Assembly (NCBI RefSeq): GCF_015694425.1
Contig: NZ_JADQDN010000006.1
Coordinates: forward strand, 186,001 to 250,000
DNA length: 64,000 nt
Source of the DNA: Microvirga terrestris
GTDB taxonomy: Bacteria; Pseudomonadota; Alphaproteobacteria; Rhizobiales; Beijerinckiaceae
Direction: 5' to 3'
Below the pieces are notes generated by a model. The model made no database searches. It saw only the letters and a list, made by a program, of their open reading frames with translations, and was not told the origin of the DNA. Positions 42,700 through 52,051 of the stretch are shown piece after piece (position 1 is the stretch's first letter; each line of letters begins with the position of its first letter). The position numbers were made by a program, and so were the translations under genes.

Positions 42700-44214
42700 T
42701 CAGGCGGCTGCGTCCGGGAGCGATGTCCGGGACGGGACGAAAGCCTCTCCCGGACTGCGAACCGCGTTGCGGCCTGCGGCCTTCGCCTGATAGAGCGCTT
42801 GGTCAGCCGCCTCGAGAAGAGTGTTTCTCTCATGGCCACGGGAAGGCTGCGCCGAGGCGACGCCGACGCTGATCGTGACGATGTGGTAAGGGCTGCCTTC
42901 ATGAGCCATCGCCATTGCGTTAATGGTCTCGCGAATGGCGTCGGCAATCCTCATGGCGCCGGTCAGATCCGTCTCGGGAAGGATCACGGCGAACTCCTCC
43001 CCCCCGTAGCGGGCTGCAATGTCCCGGGGACGCCGGATGCTGGCATCAAGCGTACCGGCAATCGCGCGCAGAACCTCATCGCCGCGGCCATGCCCATAGC
43101 GATCGTTGAAGCTCTTGAAGTAATCGGCATCGATGTAAAGCAGCGACAGGGCGGAGCCTGAGCGGATGGCCTGACGCCATTCGCGCTCGAAGGTCTCGCG
43201 GAAGGCGCGACGGTTCGGCAGGCCTGTCAGGTCGTCCGTTCTGGCAATCCGCCTGAGTTTGGTCTCGGCCCGCGTGCGACGCCTCAACTCTCGCTGGAAG
43301 AGGAACGTCAATCCGACTACGGCACAGCAGAGCACCAGCGTCACGAGGCTTAGGACGAGAGCCTTTCTTTCCCAGGCGGCGAAAACTTCATCGACCGATA
43401 GCGCCACGGTGAGCACGAGAGGGTACTTTTCCAACCGCCCGAAGGAGATGATGCGGTGTACGCCGTCGATCGGTGACACCGAGTCGAACGTGCCCGACTT
43501 ATCCTTCAAAAGCCGCTGGACATGAGGGGAGCCGCCCAACTCTTGGTTGATCTGGCTTTCATCAAAGGGATAGCGCGTCAGCAGGATGCCATCGCCGCGG
43601 AAGAGATTGATTGCTCCCTGCTGACCAAGGCTCAGGTGCTCAAATCGCTGATTGATGGTGTTAAGGGCAATCGACCCCATCACCACTCCAGCGAAGCCGC
43701 CATCGGCATCGGAAAGTCTCCGGCTGATCCCGATGGTGAGATCGCCATCGGGTGCCCTGCTCCGATAGGGGCGGCTCACGTAGAGGCCAAGGTGCTGCGT
43801 GTTCCTGTGAACCGTGAAGTACTCGCGGTCTGAGACGTTGAGCGACCGTGAGGCAATAACGGGTCCTGCGTCGGCAATCAGGTTGCCGTTTCTGTCGATG
43901 AGCAGAAGGGATGCCATGAAGTTTGCCGACACCGCGCGGTCGAACAGCATCCTGTACTTGAGGTCGGGGGACAACTGCTGGGAACTGAGGTGACGAAGTC
44001 CCTCCATGGCTCCCTTCAAGGACAGATCGAGCAGCTCAAGATTGCTGTCGAGATCGCGGACGATGGTTGTCAACACATTCCTGGAGGACTTTTCCGCCTC
44101 CTGCCATGTCCCGAGCCGGTCCATCCAGAGCGTGTGGGCGGAAATCCCGAGGATGCCGAGAGCGATCACGCCTGCGATCAGGTGCAAATAGACTTCTGAT
44201 AACAGGCGCTTCAT
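42700..44214 (-). CDS. Membrane diguanylate cyclase with Cache sensor domain
   Basis: A 504-aa enzyme making c-di-GMP. Two membrane helices (near residues 10-28 and about 285-305) frame a periplasmic Cache-type domain (ASLLLIDRNGNLIADAGP, SDREYFTVHRN, GVVMGSIALNTINQRF). The GGDEF domain contains GGEEF at about residues 403-407, and RPRD five residues before it matches the product-inhibition I-site. The start is ATG 44214. It lies 9 kb from alg44, whose PilZ domain binds c-di-GMP. Confidence 0.93.
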   Translation of the reverse strand: MKRLLSEVYLHLIAGVIALGILGISAHTLWMDRLGTWQEAEKSSRNVLTTIVRDLDSNLELLDLSLKGAMEGLRHLSSQQLSPDLKYRMLFDRAVSANFMASLLLIDRNGNLIADAGPVIASRSLNVSDREYFTVHRNTQHLGLYVSRPYRSRAPDGDLTIGISRRLSDADGGFAGVVMGSIALNTINQRFEHLSLGQQGAINLFRGDGILLTRYPFDESQINQELGGSPHVQRLLKDKSGTFDSVSPIDGVHRIISFGRLEKYPLVLTVALSVDEVFAAWERKALVLSLVTLVLCCAVVGLTFLFQRELRRRTRAETKLRRIARTDDLTGLPNRRAFRETFEREWRQAIRSGSALSLLYIDADYFKSFNDRYGHGRGDEVLRAIAGTLDASIRRPRDIAARYGGEEFAVILPETDLTGAMRIADAIRETINAMAMAHEGSPYHIVTISVGVASAQPSRGHERNTLLEAADQALYQAKAAGRNAVRSPGEAFVPSRTSLPDAAA

Positions 44215-44462
44215 TCGGCTGCACAACGATCTTGTTTGAATTTATTCTATAGGTGAAGGCAGTGGAATGAGCCAACAGAAATGTTGGCTGCAGGATGGCA
44301 TACATTATTCTGTTGTGGAGACTAGGTCTCCTCTTAAAACAAAGCTATGCGCCTCTAAGATATGCTAAGCACTATGTTTTGTAATAATGTTTGATACTCT
44401 ATCCAATGATGCTGTATTCGTCGCCACGCGCAGTCCAATGAATCCGCCGTAGGAGGGCGGTC

Positions 44463-44687
44463 ATGTTCGGTCCCTCACAATCTCATAGAATCTGGCGCAT
44501 GATGAACGCCCTGATCGATGCTCGGCCTGAATGGGCCGACAAGGATGTTTTCGAGGCGGATCGCGACAAGATTCTTCGGTATGGAGCCTCCATTGGGCTC
44601 AGCGTGGAGGAACTTCTTCGAATGAAGGAGCCAGATGCTATCCTCGGCCTCTGGACCGCCGCTGAGGCAGCACAGGCCGAGGATTAA
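44463..44687 (+). CDS. Small hypothetical protein
   Basis: A 74-aa acidic helical protein (MFGPSQSHRIWRMMNALIDARPEWADKDVFEADRDKILRYG). No motifs are recognised. GGAGG lies shortly before the start. About 235 bp upstream is empty AT-rich DNA. Confidence 0.6.
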   Translation: MFGPSQSHRIWRMMNALIDARPEWADKDVFEADRDKILRYGASIGLSVEELLRMKEPDAILGLWTAAEAAQAED

Positions 44688-44746
44688 GAAGGCCAAGGGG
44701 GCATGGACAGACGCGGCCAGAAAGCTGCCTCGCCCCATCACCCCCT

Positions 44747-45481
44747 TTACCGTGTCTTCTTGGCTCGCCGCGAGAGCATGTTGAGAGCCTCAATGAGAGC
44801 CGAGAACGCCATCGCTGCGTAGATATAGCCTTTGGGCACGTGAGCGCCGAAGCCTTCCGCGATCAGGACCATGCCGATCATGAGCAGGAAGCCGAGCGCG
44901 AGCATGACGACCGTTGGGTTGGCTTGAATGAAGCGCGCCAGTGGATTTGCCGCCAGCAGCATCACCGTCACAGCCACCAACACGGCAACAACCATGATCG
45001 GCACGTGATCCGTCATTCCGACGGCCGTGATGATGCTGTCGATGGAGAAGACAAGATCCAGCAGCAGAATCTGCGCGATCGCGGAGGCGAAGCTCATCTG
45101 AGCTTTCTCTCCTTCGAACAAATCTGGACCTGGATCGCGATCCACATGGTGGTGGATCTCCTTGGTGGCCTTCCAGACCAAGAACAGGCCACCGGCGATC
45201 AGGATCAGGTCGCGCCAGGAGAAGCCATGACCGAATGCGGTAAAGAGCGGTTCGGTCAGTTGAACGATGATGGCGATGGTCCCCAGCAGGCCGAGGCGAA
45301 GAATGAGGGCCAGCCCGATGCCGATACGACGGGCTCTTGCCTGCTGATGAGCGGGCAGCTTGTTGGTCAGAATCGAGATGAAAATGAGATTGTCGATCCC
45401 AAGCACAACCTCCATGACGATGAGGGTTGCCAAGGCCACCCATGCGGTTGGGTCCGCTGCAAGTGCAAATAGCTGGTCCAT
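44747..45481 (-). CDS. TerC-family integral membrane protein
   Basis: A 244-aa membrane protein with about seven helices. Signature segments are [38 protein letters not shown] and the C-terminal [17 protein letters not shown], with acidic residues inside helices as in the TerC/Mn-exporter group. Metal (Mn) export is known for some family members. No other tellurite genes are near. Confidence 0.92.
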   Translation of the reverse strand: MDQLFALAADPTAWVALATLIVMEVVLGIDNLIFISILTNKLPAHQQARARRIGIGLALILRLGLLGTIAIIVQLTEPLFTAFGHGFSWRDLILIAGGLFLVWKATKEIHHHVDRDPGPDLFEGEKAQMSFASAIAQILLLDLVFSIDSIITAVGMTDHVPIMVVAVLVAVTVMLLAANPLARFIQANPTVVMLALGFLLMIGMVLIAEGFGAHVPKGYIYAAMAFSALIEALNMLSRRAKKTR

Positions 45482-45788
45482 GAGGCCTTCCGTGGTTGCG
45501 ACCCCTTATTTCGTGTACTGCAGAGCTTACACAAGGGCTGAACCAGCCTTCTTACCCGTTTTGCGTCACAAACGGTTGGATCTGCTGCCTCCGCCGCCGG
45601 AATCATAGGGTGACAACGGCCGGGTGTCGGCGCTGAACAGAGCGATCGCCTACTGAGAAAGCTAGGCTTTCCATTCAACATGTTGAATTCACAGTGATTT
45701 GTTAATGGGAATCCCGAATAAGGCGGAAACCGTGGAACCTGTCATGGCAGCAAGAGCGTTCCTTCAGGATAGGAATGGGAGTCAGGCT

Positions 45789-46394
45789 ATGGCAGGGGCA
45801 TCAGGACGTTGGCTGTTGACGGCATCGCTGATTGGCGTTCTGTCGGCTGCAGCGCCTGTGTTTGCCCAGACGGCGCGCCCCTGGGTTGATCCTCCGTCGG
45901 ACAGCGGAGCCGCAGCACCCTCACCGGCACCTGCAGCCCAGGCGACACAGCCTGCCACACCGACGCCTCAGGCGTCTTCAGCTTCTGCCCCTTCAGAGCC
46001 CACCAAAGAGAAGGCTGTCGCGACGACGCAATCGCCCCCTGAGGCTTCTCCTGGCAAGGACGAAGCAGCCAACCAAACCAAGCAGAAAACCGCAGTTGAG
46101 CGGAAGGTGCGCCGTTCAGCACAGCAGGCCAATAGTGCCACTCGCTCCCAGAGCCGGGACGAGCGGGCCACACGGCGGCGTGAGCCAAGTCAGGAGGTTT
46201 CCCAGGCGCGTGCTCCACGCAATGGAATCGAGCGGCGGGCTCGGGTTACACGCTATGGATCGGCTCAGGAAGGAGTTAATGCGGGTCTGGAGGTCATGCG
46301 CCTTCGGACGATCCAGCTTCCAGATGGTCGGCGCATCGAGATTTTGACCCGTCCCAATCAGGATATCGCAGGCGGACTCCCGGACGGATACTAA
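45789..46394 (+). CDS. Secreted Ala/Pro-rich protein of unknown function
   Basis: A 201-aa protein with an N-terminal hydrophobic segment (GRWLLTASLIGVLSAAAPVFAQ) that looks like a signal peptide. A disordered Ala/Pro/Ser/Gln-rich stretch and a basic region (RRSAQQANSATRSQSRDERATRRRE) follow. The C-terminus MRLRTIQLPDGRRIEILTRPNQDIAGGLPDGY looks folded. GGGAG precedes ATG 45789; earlier in-frame ATGs at 45699-45744 are possible. Composition is typical of fast-evolving envelope proteins. Confidence 0.65.
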   Translation: MAGASGRWLLTASLIGVLSAAAPVFAQTARPWVDPPSDSGAAAPSPAPAAQATQPATPTPQASSASAPSEPTKEKAVATTQSPPEASPGKDEAANQTKQKTAVERKVRRSAQQANSATRSQSRDERATRRREPSQEVSQARAPRNGIERRARVTRYGSAQEGVNAGLEVMRLRTIQLPDGRRIEILTRPNQDIAGGLPDGY

Positions 46395-46426
46395 GACGGT
46401 TCCTATGGGAGGGGCGAGTTGGAGGC

Positions 46427-47032
46427 TTATTTGGATCCTGCGGCTTGATCGGCAGCATTCACCAGATTTGATGCTATCTCCCGGGTACAACGGTGAATAT
46501 CAAGCCAGAGACGCTGCTCGCGTCGGGCATCCGCAAGAGCGCGATGCTCGGCAGGACCGAGTTCATCATCCTTTCTTTGGGCCTGCGACAGAACATTTTT
46601 CATGATGGCATCATGAAGTTCAGCGGGTAAGCCCATTTCGAGCAGGGCTTCAAGAATAGTTTGCCGATGAACGGCTTCAGTATCCTGCAGTCGCAAAGCA
46701 TGCCGTGGTAGCCCGGCGGCTCGCAGCAGCCGGCTCAGCCATTTCCCATCCCATGACGGCGCTGTTGCGAAAAGGTCGTAGCCTGCGAGAGCGGACATCA
46801 TTCGTTGTGCGACATCCGCTACGGGCGCTCCTTCCGCATGCAGCCGATCCCGGGAGAGGCCATGAACGGTCTCTGCCTTGGGGTCCCAATCGGTCCAGGT
46901 CCGATCAGGGCGAATGAGGTGGCTTTCCTCTTCACCGCTCGAGAGAACCCAGGCCACCTCTATGGGATATCCCTCCTTGCCGAGGGAAGAGGCTTCGAAG
47001 TCAAGGAATGCGATCTTTGGCCAATCGGGCAT
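46427..47032 (-). CDS. DEDDh-type 3'-5' exonuclease
   Basis: A 201-aa RNase T/DnaQ-fold exonuclease. ExoI has D and E in FLDFEASSL, ExoII has D in ATAPSWDGKWLSRLL, and ExoIII has H and D in EHRALADARRE. Length and motif spacing fit a stand-alone exonuclease such as an oligoribonuclease-like or DnaQ-like enzyme. Substrate (DNA or RNA) unknown. Confidence 0.88.
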   Translation of the reverse strand: MPDWPKIAFLDFEASSLGKEGYPIEVAWVLSSGEEESHLIRPDRTWTDWDPKAETVHGLSRDRLHAEGAPVADVAQRMMSALAGYDLFATAPSWDGKWLSRLLRAAGLPRHALRLQDTEAVHRQTILEALLEMGLPAELHDAIMKNVLSQAQRKDDELGPAEHRALADARREQRLWLDIHRCTREIASNLVNAADQAAGSK

Positions 47033-47096
47033 TGCAGATCCGTTCTCCTCCTGCCTGTGCTTAAGACGCTCGCGTGTGTTCTAATCGTAGCTGAAC

Positions 47097-47357
47097 CTAT
47101 GATGCAGACATCTCTTCAGCCAGTTGTGATCGGATGGCCTGCATCAGATCGTCATCAGATAGGCTCGTCTCCCAATCGTCGGTCAGTTCGAGGCGTACGG
47201 ACTTGGCGCCTCCCGATGGAGTGCAGACCACGTGCACCTGGTCGCCAGTACCATCGACGCGTGCAGCGTCCGTTTTCACAGCATCGTTGCCGAGACCGGA
47301 AAAAGCCTGAATGCAGGTCCATGTGATGCCCTCCGCATCACTTACCTCACGGGGCAT
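47097..47357 (-). CDS. Small hypothetical protein
   Basis: An 86-aa acidic protein (MPREVSDAEGITWTCIQAFSGLG, ending LMQAIRSQLAEEMSAS). It appears to fold as a small beta-rich domain with a terminal helix. The pattern resembles rhizobial conserved hypotheticals of about this size. Function unknown. Confidence 0.65.
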   Translation of the reverse strand: MPREVSDAEGITWTCIQAFSGLGNDAVKTDAARVDGTGDQVHVVCTPSGGAKSVRLELTDDWETSLSDDDLMQAIRSQLAEEMSAS

Positions 47358-47531
47358 GTCATCGTCCTTTCAGGCCTGGAGAAGTGCACCAACTCTGTCA
47401 ACGCCTGAGGTCGGCCGATGCTCCCAGGGACCCAACTCGTCACGCCTCAAACCCATCCTTCTTGACACTTTGCGCTCTCGGGTCGAGCCTTGCCTGGCTG
47501 CCAGGTGGCAGAACTCTGTACGGAGAGGACC

Positions 47532-47912
47532 ATGGCGAAAAACGTGAAGGATCTGCTGGCCGAAGCGAATTCCTCAGTGCCCAGGCTGCCCCCCAATGAA
47601 GCTGTTGAGAAGATGCGCTCCGGCGATGTTCTTGTGGTGGATGTACGTGATCCGACAGAGGTTCAGCAGAGCGGGAAGCTCAAGGGTGCAGTCAATGTCT
47701 CCCGCGGCATGCTGGAGTTTCGAGCCGATCCAGAGAGCCAATACCATAATCCGGCGTTCCGGCAGGACAGAACCATTCTTCTGCATTGCGCCTCTGGCGG
47801 GCGCTCTGCTTTGGCAGCAAAGACCCTGCAGGATATGGGCTATACGTCAGTGTTCAACATTGGCGGCTTCAAGGACTTAACCGAGGCAGGGATAGAAACC
47901 GAGCCGGCCTGA
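47532..47912 (+). CDS. Rhodanese-like domain protein
   Basis: A 126-aa single-domain rhodanese. DVLVVDVRDPTEV is the first signature, and the active-site loop is LHCASGGRSALAA with C86. The C-terminal GYTSVFNIGGFKDL matches the second signature. GGAGAGG precedes ATG 47532. Sulfurtransferase or phosphatase-like sulfur chemistry is likely; the partner is unknown. Confidence 0.92.
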   Translation: MAKNVKDLLAEANSSVPRLPPNEAVEKMRSGDVLVVDVRDPTEVQQSGKLKGAVNVSRGMLEFRADPESQYHNPAFRQDRTILLHCASGGRSALAAKTLQDMGYTSVFNIGGFKDLTEAGIETEPA

Positions 47913-47929
47913 TTGGAGAGGCTGAACTT

Positions 47930-47967
47930 GAAAATAAAGACGCTCGGCCTGGACATGGCCGAGCGTC
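47930..47967 (-). terminator. Terminator of the lytic transglycosylase gene
   Basis: GACGCTCGGCC (47939-47949) pairs with GGCCGAGCGTC (47957-47967) around TGGACAT. On the minus strand the stem is followed by TTTATTTTC. It sits between convergent rhodanese and transglycosylase genes. Confidence 0.8.
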
Positions 47968-48003
47968 GAATTGTAGGATCCGTGAGTTCCCTGTCCGGCA
48001 ATG

Positions 48004-48504
48004 TCACTGAGCATTGGCAGATGTGAAAGCCGAAGAGCGCAAGGCGCTTCCAGCTGCCGAGATCGAGCCAGTCGAGACTGGATCGGCAACAGCCGTGCCG
48101 AGCGCATGAAGCAGACCTTTGCGTTTGGCCACATAATAGTAGCCGCCTGCGTAAAGAGAGACCGCGCGGTCAGGGTTGCCGCCTGCAACTTTATACGCGT
48201 TGGCAAGGTACGGAACTGCGTAAGTGAGATTGGTATTGGCATCAAGCAACCCTGATGGGCTGCCCCGATATCCCATGCCACGGGCCGTAGCGTAGCGGAT
48301 CTGCATCAGGCCGAAATTGCCTTTGCTGAGCGCTCGCGGATCATAGTTACTTTCTCTTCTGATGACTCTGTGGACCAAAGCCTCTGGAACGCCGTGGGTT
48401 CTGGCGTGCTGTGCAACAAGCGAGTCAATTGTTGTGCGATCCGATGCAGCAGCAGGTAGCGAACACACGACAGCGGCGCAGGCAAGAAGAAGACGAGAAA
48501 TCAT
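48004..48504 (-). CDS. Lytic transglycosylase (SLT domain)
   Basis: A 166-aa exported murein lyase. The signal peptide is MISRLLLACAAVVCSLPAAAS. The SLT domain has the catalytic E51 in VIRRESNYDPRALSKGNFGLMQI and the Y/G-rich region AVSLYAGGYYYVAKRKG. It cleaves glycan strands, and a Ser/Ala-rich tail follows. No partner secretion system is adjacent, so general wall turnover or local wall opening is likely. Confidence 0.93.
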   Translation of the reverse strand: MISRLLLACAAVVCSLPAAASDRTTIDSLVAQHARTHGVPEALVHRVIRRESNYDPRALSKGNFGLMQIRYATARGMGYRGSPSGLLDANTNLTYAVPYLANAYKVAGGNPDRAVSLYAGGYYYVAKRKGLLHALGTAVADPVSTGSISAAGSALRSSAFTSANAQ

Positions 48505-48722
48505 GCATATCCCCTTGGTTGGGGAAATTTCTCGCCATTAATCGTGGCAATAGGAGGTCAGCTTGACTGTAAGTGGCCGGAATATGGCTCATGAAGACTC
48601 CAGTGAAAGACGTTCATGCGCTCAAGGACCCGTCGCCTACCTCTTTTGGGTGAGGGATCGCTTTCGCATCCAGCGATCGTGTCTGCTTAAGACGGAGAGG
48701 TCTGTAGCGGTGCGCTCATTCG

Positions 48723-49937
48723 CTACATGACCAGGAAGTCGGCTGCCGTTAACTTCAGGCCTGAATCAATTTTGGCAAACTGGATGGCGCGGGTTTGGCC
48801 GGATCCATCAGGATCATAGAACAGGCCGCCTGTCTTGTTGTTGTAGATGATCTGTTCCCGTGCATCCGATGCCTTGGGCCCAACGACAAAATTGTCTGGC
48901 GCCAGCCTTCCAGAACTGAGTTTCGTAAAGACACTGTCGTTGAGCCGGATCGTGTCATCCTTGACGTTAAAGTTCAGAATGACATCGATGTTGCCGGCGC
49001 TGAGCTTCGTATCGAACGTGAAGGAATCATTGCCGGACGACCCAACGAGAATGTCGTTCCCGCTCTTTCCCCAGATCATGTCATTGCCGCCTTTGCCCTC
49101 GATCCTGTCGTTGCCGCTTGAGCCCGTGAGCTTGTCGCCGATGCTGGTGCCGGAATATGTCTTCGACGTGGATGGAAGCTGGTTCACTTTGAACGCTACC
49201 TGAGGTGCTTTGATGGAGTGGCTGAACTTCAGATCGTAGAAGGAGGTCTGCCCATACCCAGTCCCTTGCGTCTCATTCACTCCAAGATACGTGCCTGCCT
49301 TGAAGTAGAGGGCGTCGCTCCTCCATGCCTGGTTGATGTAATCCGTCGCCGCATAGGTCTGCCCGTCGGCCGAGACCGTCACTTTTACGCGGTCGGTTGT
49401 GACATCGATCGAATAGCTAAATCTCTCATTAAGGCCGACGTTAGGTCTTAAGCCGACCTTGTTGGTCAGAACAAACTTCGTCTCCTGGCCCGTGGCACCA
49501 GCAATATCATTGACGAAGTAAAGGGTGTTTCTCTCCCAATAAAGCCGGACGAGCTCGTCCTCCTGCCCATGAACCTGACCCACAACGATGCGGCCCTTCG
49601 CGCCATTGAAAAGAACCGGCGCCTGGTCGATCTCGAGTGTCGCTCTCATGACGCCGCCTTCAGCAATCGTCCATGCTGCTCGTTCTGAACCGTTCATCTC
49701 CCGAAGCTCAGAGCGTGCGTATCGTGAGCCGCTTGTCGTTGCTCCTCCCACGGGAGCTTTGAAGACCATGGCTCCGTCGGATCCCGTGTAGAAGTACTTC
49801 GGGCTCACATAAGCATTGAGGTTCTTCACTTCGTAGGCCGTGCCTGAGAAAGTGCCATACCGATCTGCTGGAAGGGTTATTTTCCAATGCTTAAGATCGA
49901 AATTGCGGCTCGGTGTGAGTGACGAAGACAACGCCAT
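48723..49937 (-). CDS. Alginate/polyuronate lyase PL7 with RTX calcium-binding repeats
   Basis: A 404-aa extracellular lyase. The N-terminal 235 residues form a PL7 fold: FDLKHWKITLP, the catalytic-face motif RSELRE, the VGQVHGQEDELVRLYW strand (QIH/QVH) and YFKAGTYLG near the end. RTX nonapeptides follow (GDKLTGSSGNDRIEGKGGNDMIWGKSGNDILVG and one more), then a C-terminal domain with FVVGPKASDAREQIIY. There is no N-terminal signal peptide, so type I secretion through the C-terminus is predicted. It is divergent from algD and should cut the polymer made by that operon. Confidence 0.9.
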   Translation of the reverse strand: MALSSSLTPSRNFDLKHWKITLPADRYGTFSGTAYEVKNLNAYVSPKYFYTGSDGAMVFKAPVGGATTSGSRYARSELREMNGSERAAWTIAEGGVMRATLEIDQAPVLFNGAKGRIVVGQVHGQEDELVRLYWERNTLYFVNDIAGATGQETKFVLTNKVGLRPNVGLNERFSYSIDVTTDRVKVTVSADGQTYAATDYINQAWRSDALYFKAGTYLGVNETQGTGYGQTSFYDLKFSHSIKAPQVAFKVNQLPSTSKTYSGTSIGDKLTGSSGNDRIEGKGGNDMIWGKSGNDILVGSSGNDSFTFDTKLSAGNIDVILNFNVKDDTIRLNDSVFTKLSSGRLAPDNFVVGPKASDAREQIIYNNKTGGLFYDPDGSGQTRAIQFAKIDSGLKLTAADFLVM

Positions 49938-50740
49938 GTTAAACGCCCCAAAATTCTAAGATTTTTGTTGGCCGCAATCGGCTGAAAATCAGTTTATCTC
50001 TGCATGTTCTAAAGTGCCGCTCTTACGATTGAATTACTGAGATGTGCTTACTGAGAGCTTCCACTTTGAAGTGTAGAATCCTCTTCTGTCAAAACATTGC
50101 CATGCATACGGTAAACGCGCAGAGCCTAGGCCACTTCGCTGTCGCCTAGCTTTCCACGCCTGGACCTTCCGGCTAAGCTGCTTGTCGACAAGGCGGAAAG
50201 CCGAATAGCGCTAACCTCCCTCAAACGGGCTATTTGATATACCATTCTGTGCACTCTGATCTGACCCGAAATTGAAAGGTCTTCACCTCAGCACGAGTGC
50301 GCACCTCCAAAGGTTGCTGCACACAGGTTAGAGAGGGAATGCATTCCAATATCAGTGCCGTTTGCCGCTTTGGTTATTGGAAAGCAGAAACACATATAGC
50401 CATCTTTCTGACGTGGCTATGCTTGCAGGGTATGGCTCAATAGTCTTTTATAAAAACCTATATATTCAACATAATTATTGAGAAATTAAAGTATATTTGA
50501 AGTATAACTTGCATATCCTAAGCGTGTGCGGTGCAGCAAAATAATCAAGTATGTATTATTACTCTTATGAGTTATGAGCTATCTATTGATAGGGGTAGTT
50601 CTCTACTTAACCCGTAGGGGGTATCTCTCCAGCCGAAATAGTGAAGAGCTTTTGAGTAAGGCAGGAGTATTTATTGGATCACACCCGGCGCAATTCTATT
50701 TGGCGCCTCGATTTCACTGTTATTCGGCAGGAACAGCCTA
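49938..50740. other. Divergent regulatory region between lyase and algD
   Basis: 803 bp without a credible gene. CTTGTCGACAAG (50181-50192) is a perfect 12-bp palindrome framed by CGGCT/AGCCG arms. The stretch 50430-50580 is strongly AT-rich (TATAAAAACCTATATATTC and neighbours), unlike surrounding DNA. Both divergent promoters must lie here. No sigma-54 or AlgU-type match was convincing. A binding site for an alginate regulator is plausible but not shown. Confidence 0.5.
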
Positions 50741-52051
50741 ATGCAAATTAGTGTCTTTGGGATTGGCTATGTCGGAGCGGTCTCATCGGCGTGCTTGGCC
50801 AATGACGGCCACCACGTCATTGCAGTCGATCCGAACCCCCAGAAAGTGGGTCCACTCAACGAGGGCATTAGCCCAATCGTCGAACCCGGATTGGGAGAGC
50901 TGATACAAAATGGGATCAGCAGCCGGCGCTTGATGGCAACCAGCGACGTTCGCGAAGCTATCAATGGCACGGATCTATCATTCGTTTGCGTTGGAACGCC
51001 TTCGCGTCCAAATGGCTCTCTTGATACCTCCTATGTCAGCGCTGCCGCCGAGCAAATCGGTGCGGCGATCCGAGAGAAAAACTCTTTCCATTCAGTCGTA
51101 ATGCGCTCAACAATCTTGCCAGGCACGATGGAGAGCGTCGTTCTGCCTGCTCTCGAGCGCGCTTCCGGTCGCCAGGCCGGCGTGGGCTTCGGCGTTGCAT
51201 ATTACCCCGAGTTCCTGCGGGAGAGCACCGCTATCAGCGACTACTATGATCCGGGCGCCATCATCTTCGGGCGGCACGATCAGGTGACTGTTGATCGTCT
51301 GCTTGAGATCCACAAGATCTTCAAGGTTGAGCCCAGGATTGTTTCCATCCGCACTGCCGAAGCGGTGAAGTACACTAACAACGCTTGGCATGCTCTCAAG
51401 ATCAGCTTTGCAAATGAAATCGGAAATATCTGCAAGGAAGCAGGGATCGATGGTCATGCCGTGATGGACGTGCTCTGCGCGGACAACCGGCTCAACATTT
51501 CCAAAGCTTATCTCAAGCCTGGCTTCGCTTTCGGTGGTTCCTGCCTGCCGAAGGATCTACGGGCTTTGCGTTTCGCGGCTCGAAAGTTGGATGTTCCGAC
51601 GCCTATTCTTGACGCAACGATGGACGCCAACGAAGAGCAGCTGCGGCGGGCGTACTCGATGGTTGCTGCAACGGGCAAGCGTCGGGTCGGCATCATCGGG
51701 TTGAGTTTCAAACCTGAGACCGACGATCTGCGTGAGAGCCCGCTGGTGGAACTTGCGGAGCGTCTTTATGGCCGCGGATACGACATCCGCATCTATGATC
51801 CGAACATTCAAGTCTCAAAGCTGACGGGCGCGAACCTCCAGTTTATCAAAGCGCATCTTCCTCACCTGACGTCGCTCCTGACGGCCGACGTCAACGAGGT
51901 CGTCGATCACGCCGAAGTTTTTGTCCTCGGAAACCGTGAGGAAGCTAAGCGCCTCCTGGATTTCGTGAAGGATGACCGGCCTCTTATTGATCTCGTTCGT
52001 ATCGACCAAGCAAGGTGCTCAGGTGACTTCTATCAGGGAATCTGCTGGTAA
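50741..52051 (+). CDS. algD: GDP-mannose 6-dehydrogenase AlgD
   Basis: A 436-aa NAD-dependent enzyme that oxidises GDP-mannose to GDP-mannuronate, the committed step of alginate synthesis. The Rossmann motif is MQISVFGIGYVGAV, the thioester Cys is C268 in GFAFGGSCLPKDLRAL (same position as the Pseudomonas enzyme), and the C-terminus LVRIDQARCSGDFYQGICW ends in GICW as in AlgD. RESTAISDYYDPGAIIFG and FANEIGNICKEAGIDG also match AlgD rather than generic UDP-glucose dehydrogenases. It is the first gene of the locus. Confidence 0.95.
   Translation: MQISVFGIGYVGAVSSACLANDGHHVIAVDPNPQKVGPLNEGISPIVEPGLGELIQNGISSRRLMATSDVREAINGTDLSFVCVGTPSRPNGSLDTSYVSAAAEQIGAAIREKNSFHSVVMRSTILPGTMESVVLPALERASGRQAGVGFGVAYYPEFLRESTAISDYYDPGAIIFGRHDQVTVDRLLEIHKIFKVEPRIVSIRTAEAVKYTNNAWHALKISFANEIGNICKEAGIDGHAVMDVLCADNRLNISKAYLKPGFAFGGSCLPKDLRALRFAARKLDVPTPILDATMDANEEQLRRAYSMVAATGKRRVGIIGLSFKPETDDLRESPLVELAERLYGRGYDIRIYDPNIQVSKLTGANLQFIKAHLPHLTSLLTADVNEVVDHAEVFVLGNREEAKRLLDFVKDDRPLIDLVRIDQARCSGDFYQGICW

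Noticed and set aside
44747-45481. Tellurite resistance operon
   Set aside because: Only the TerC-like gene is present; no terB, terD or other ter genes lie nearby.
48723-49937. RTX toxin
   Set aside because: RTX repeats alone suggested a toxin, but the N-terminal part is a PL7 lyase and no toxin domain is seen.
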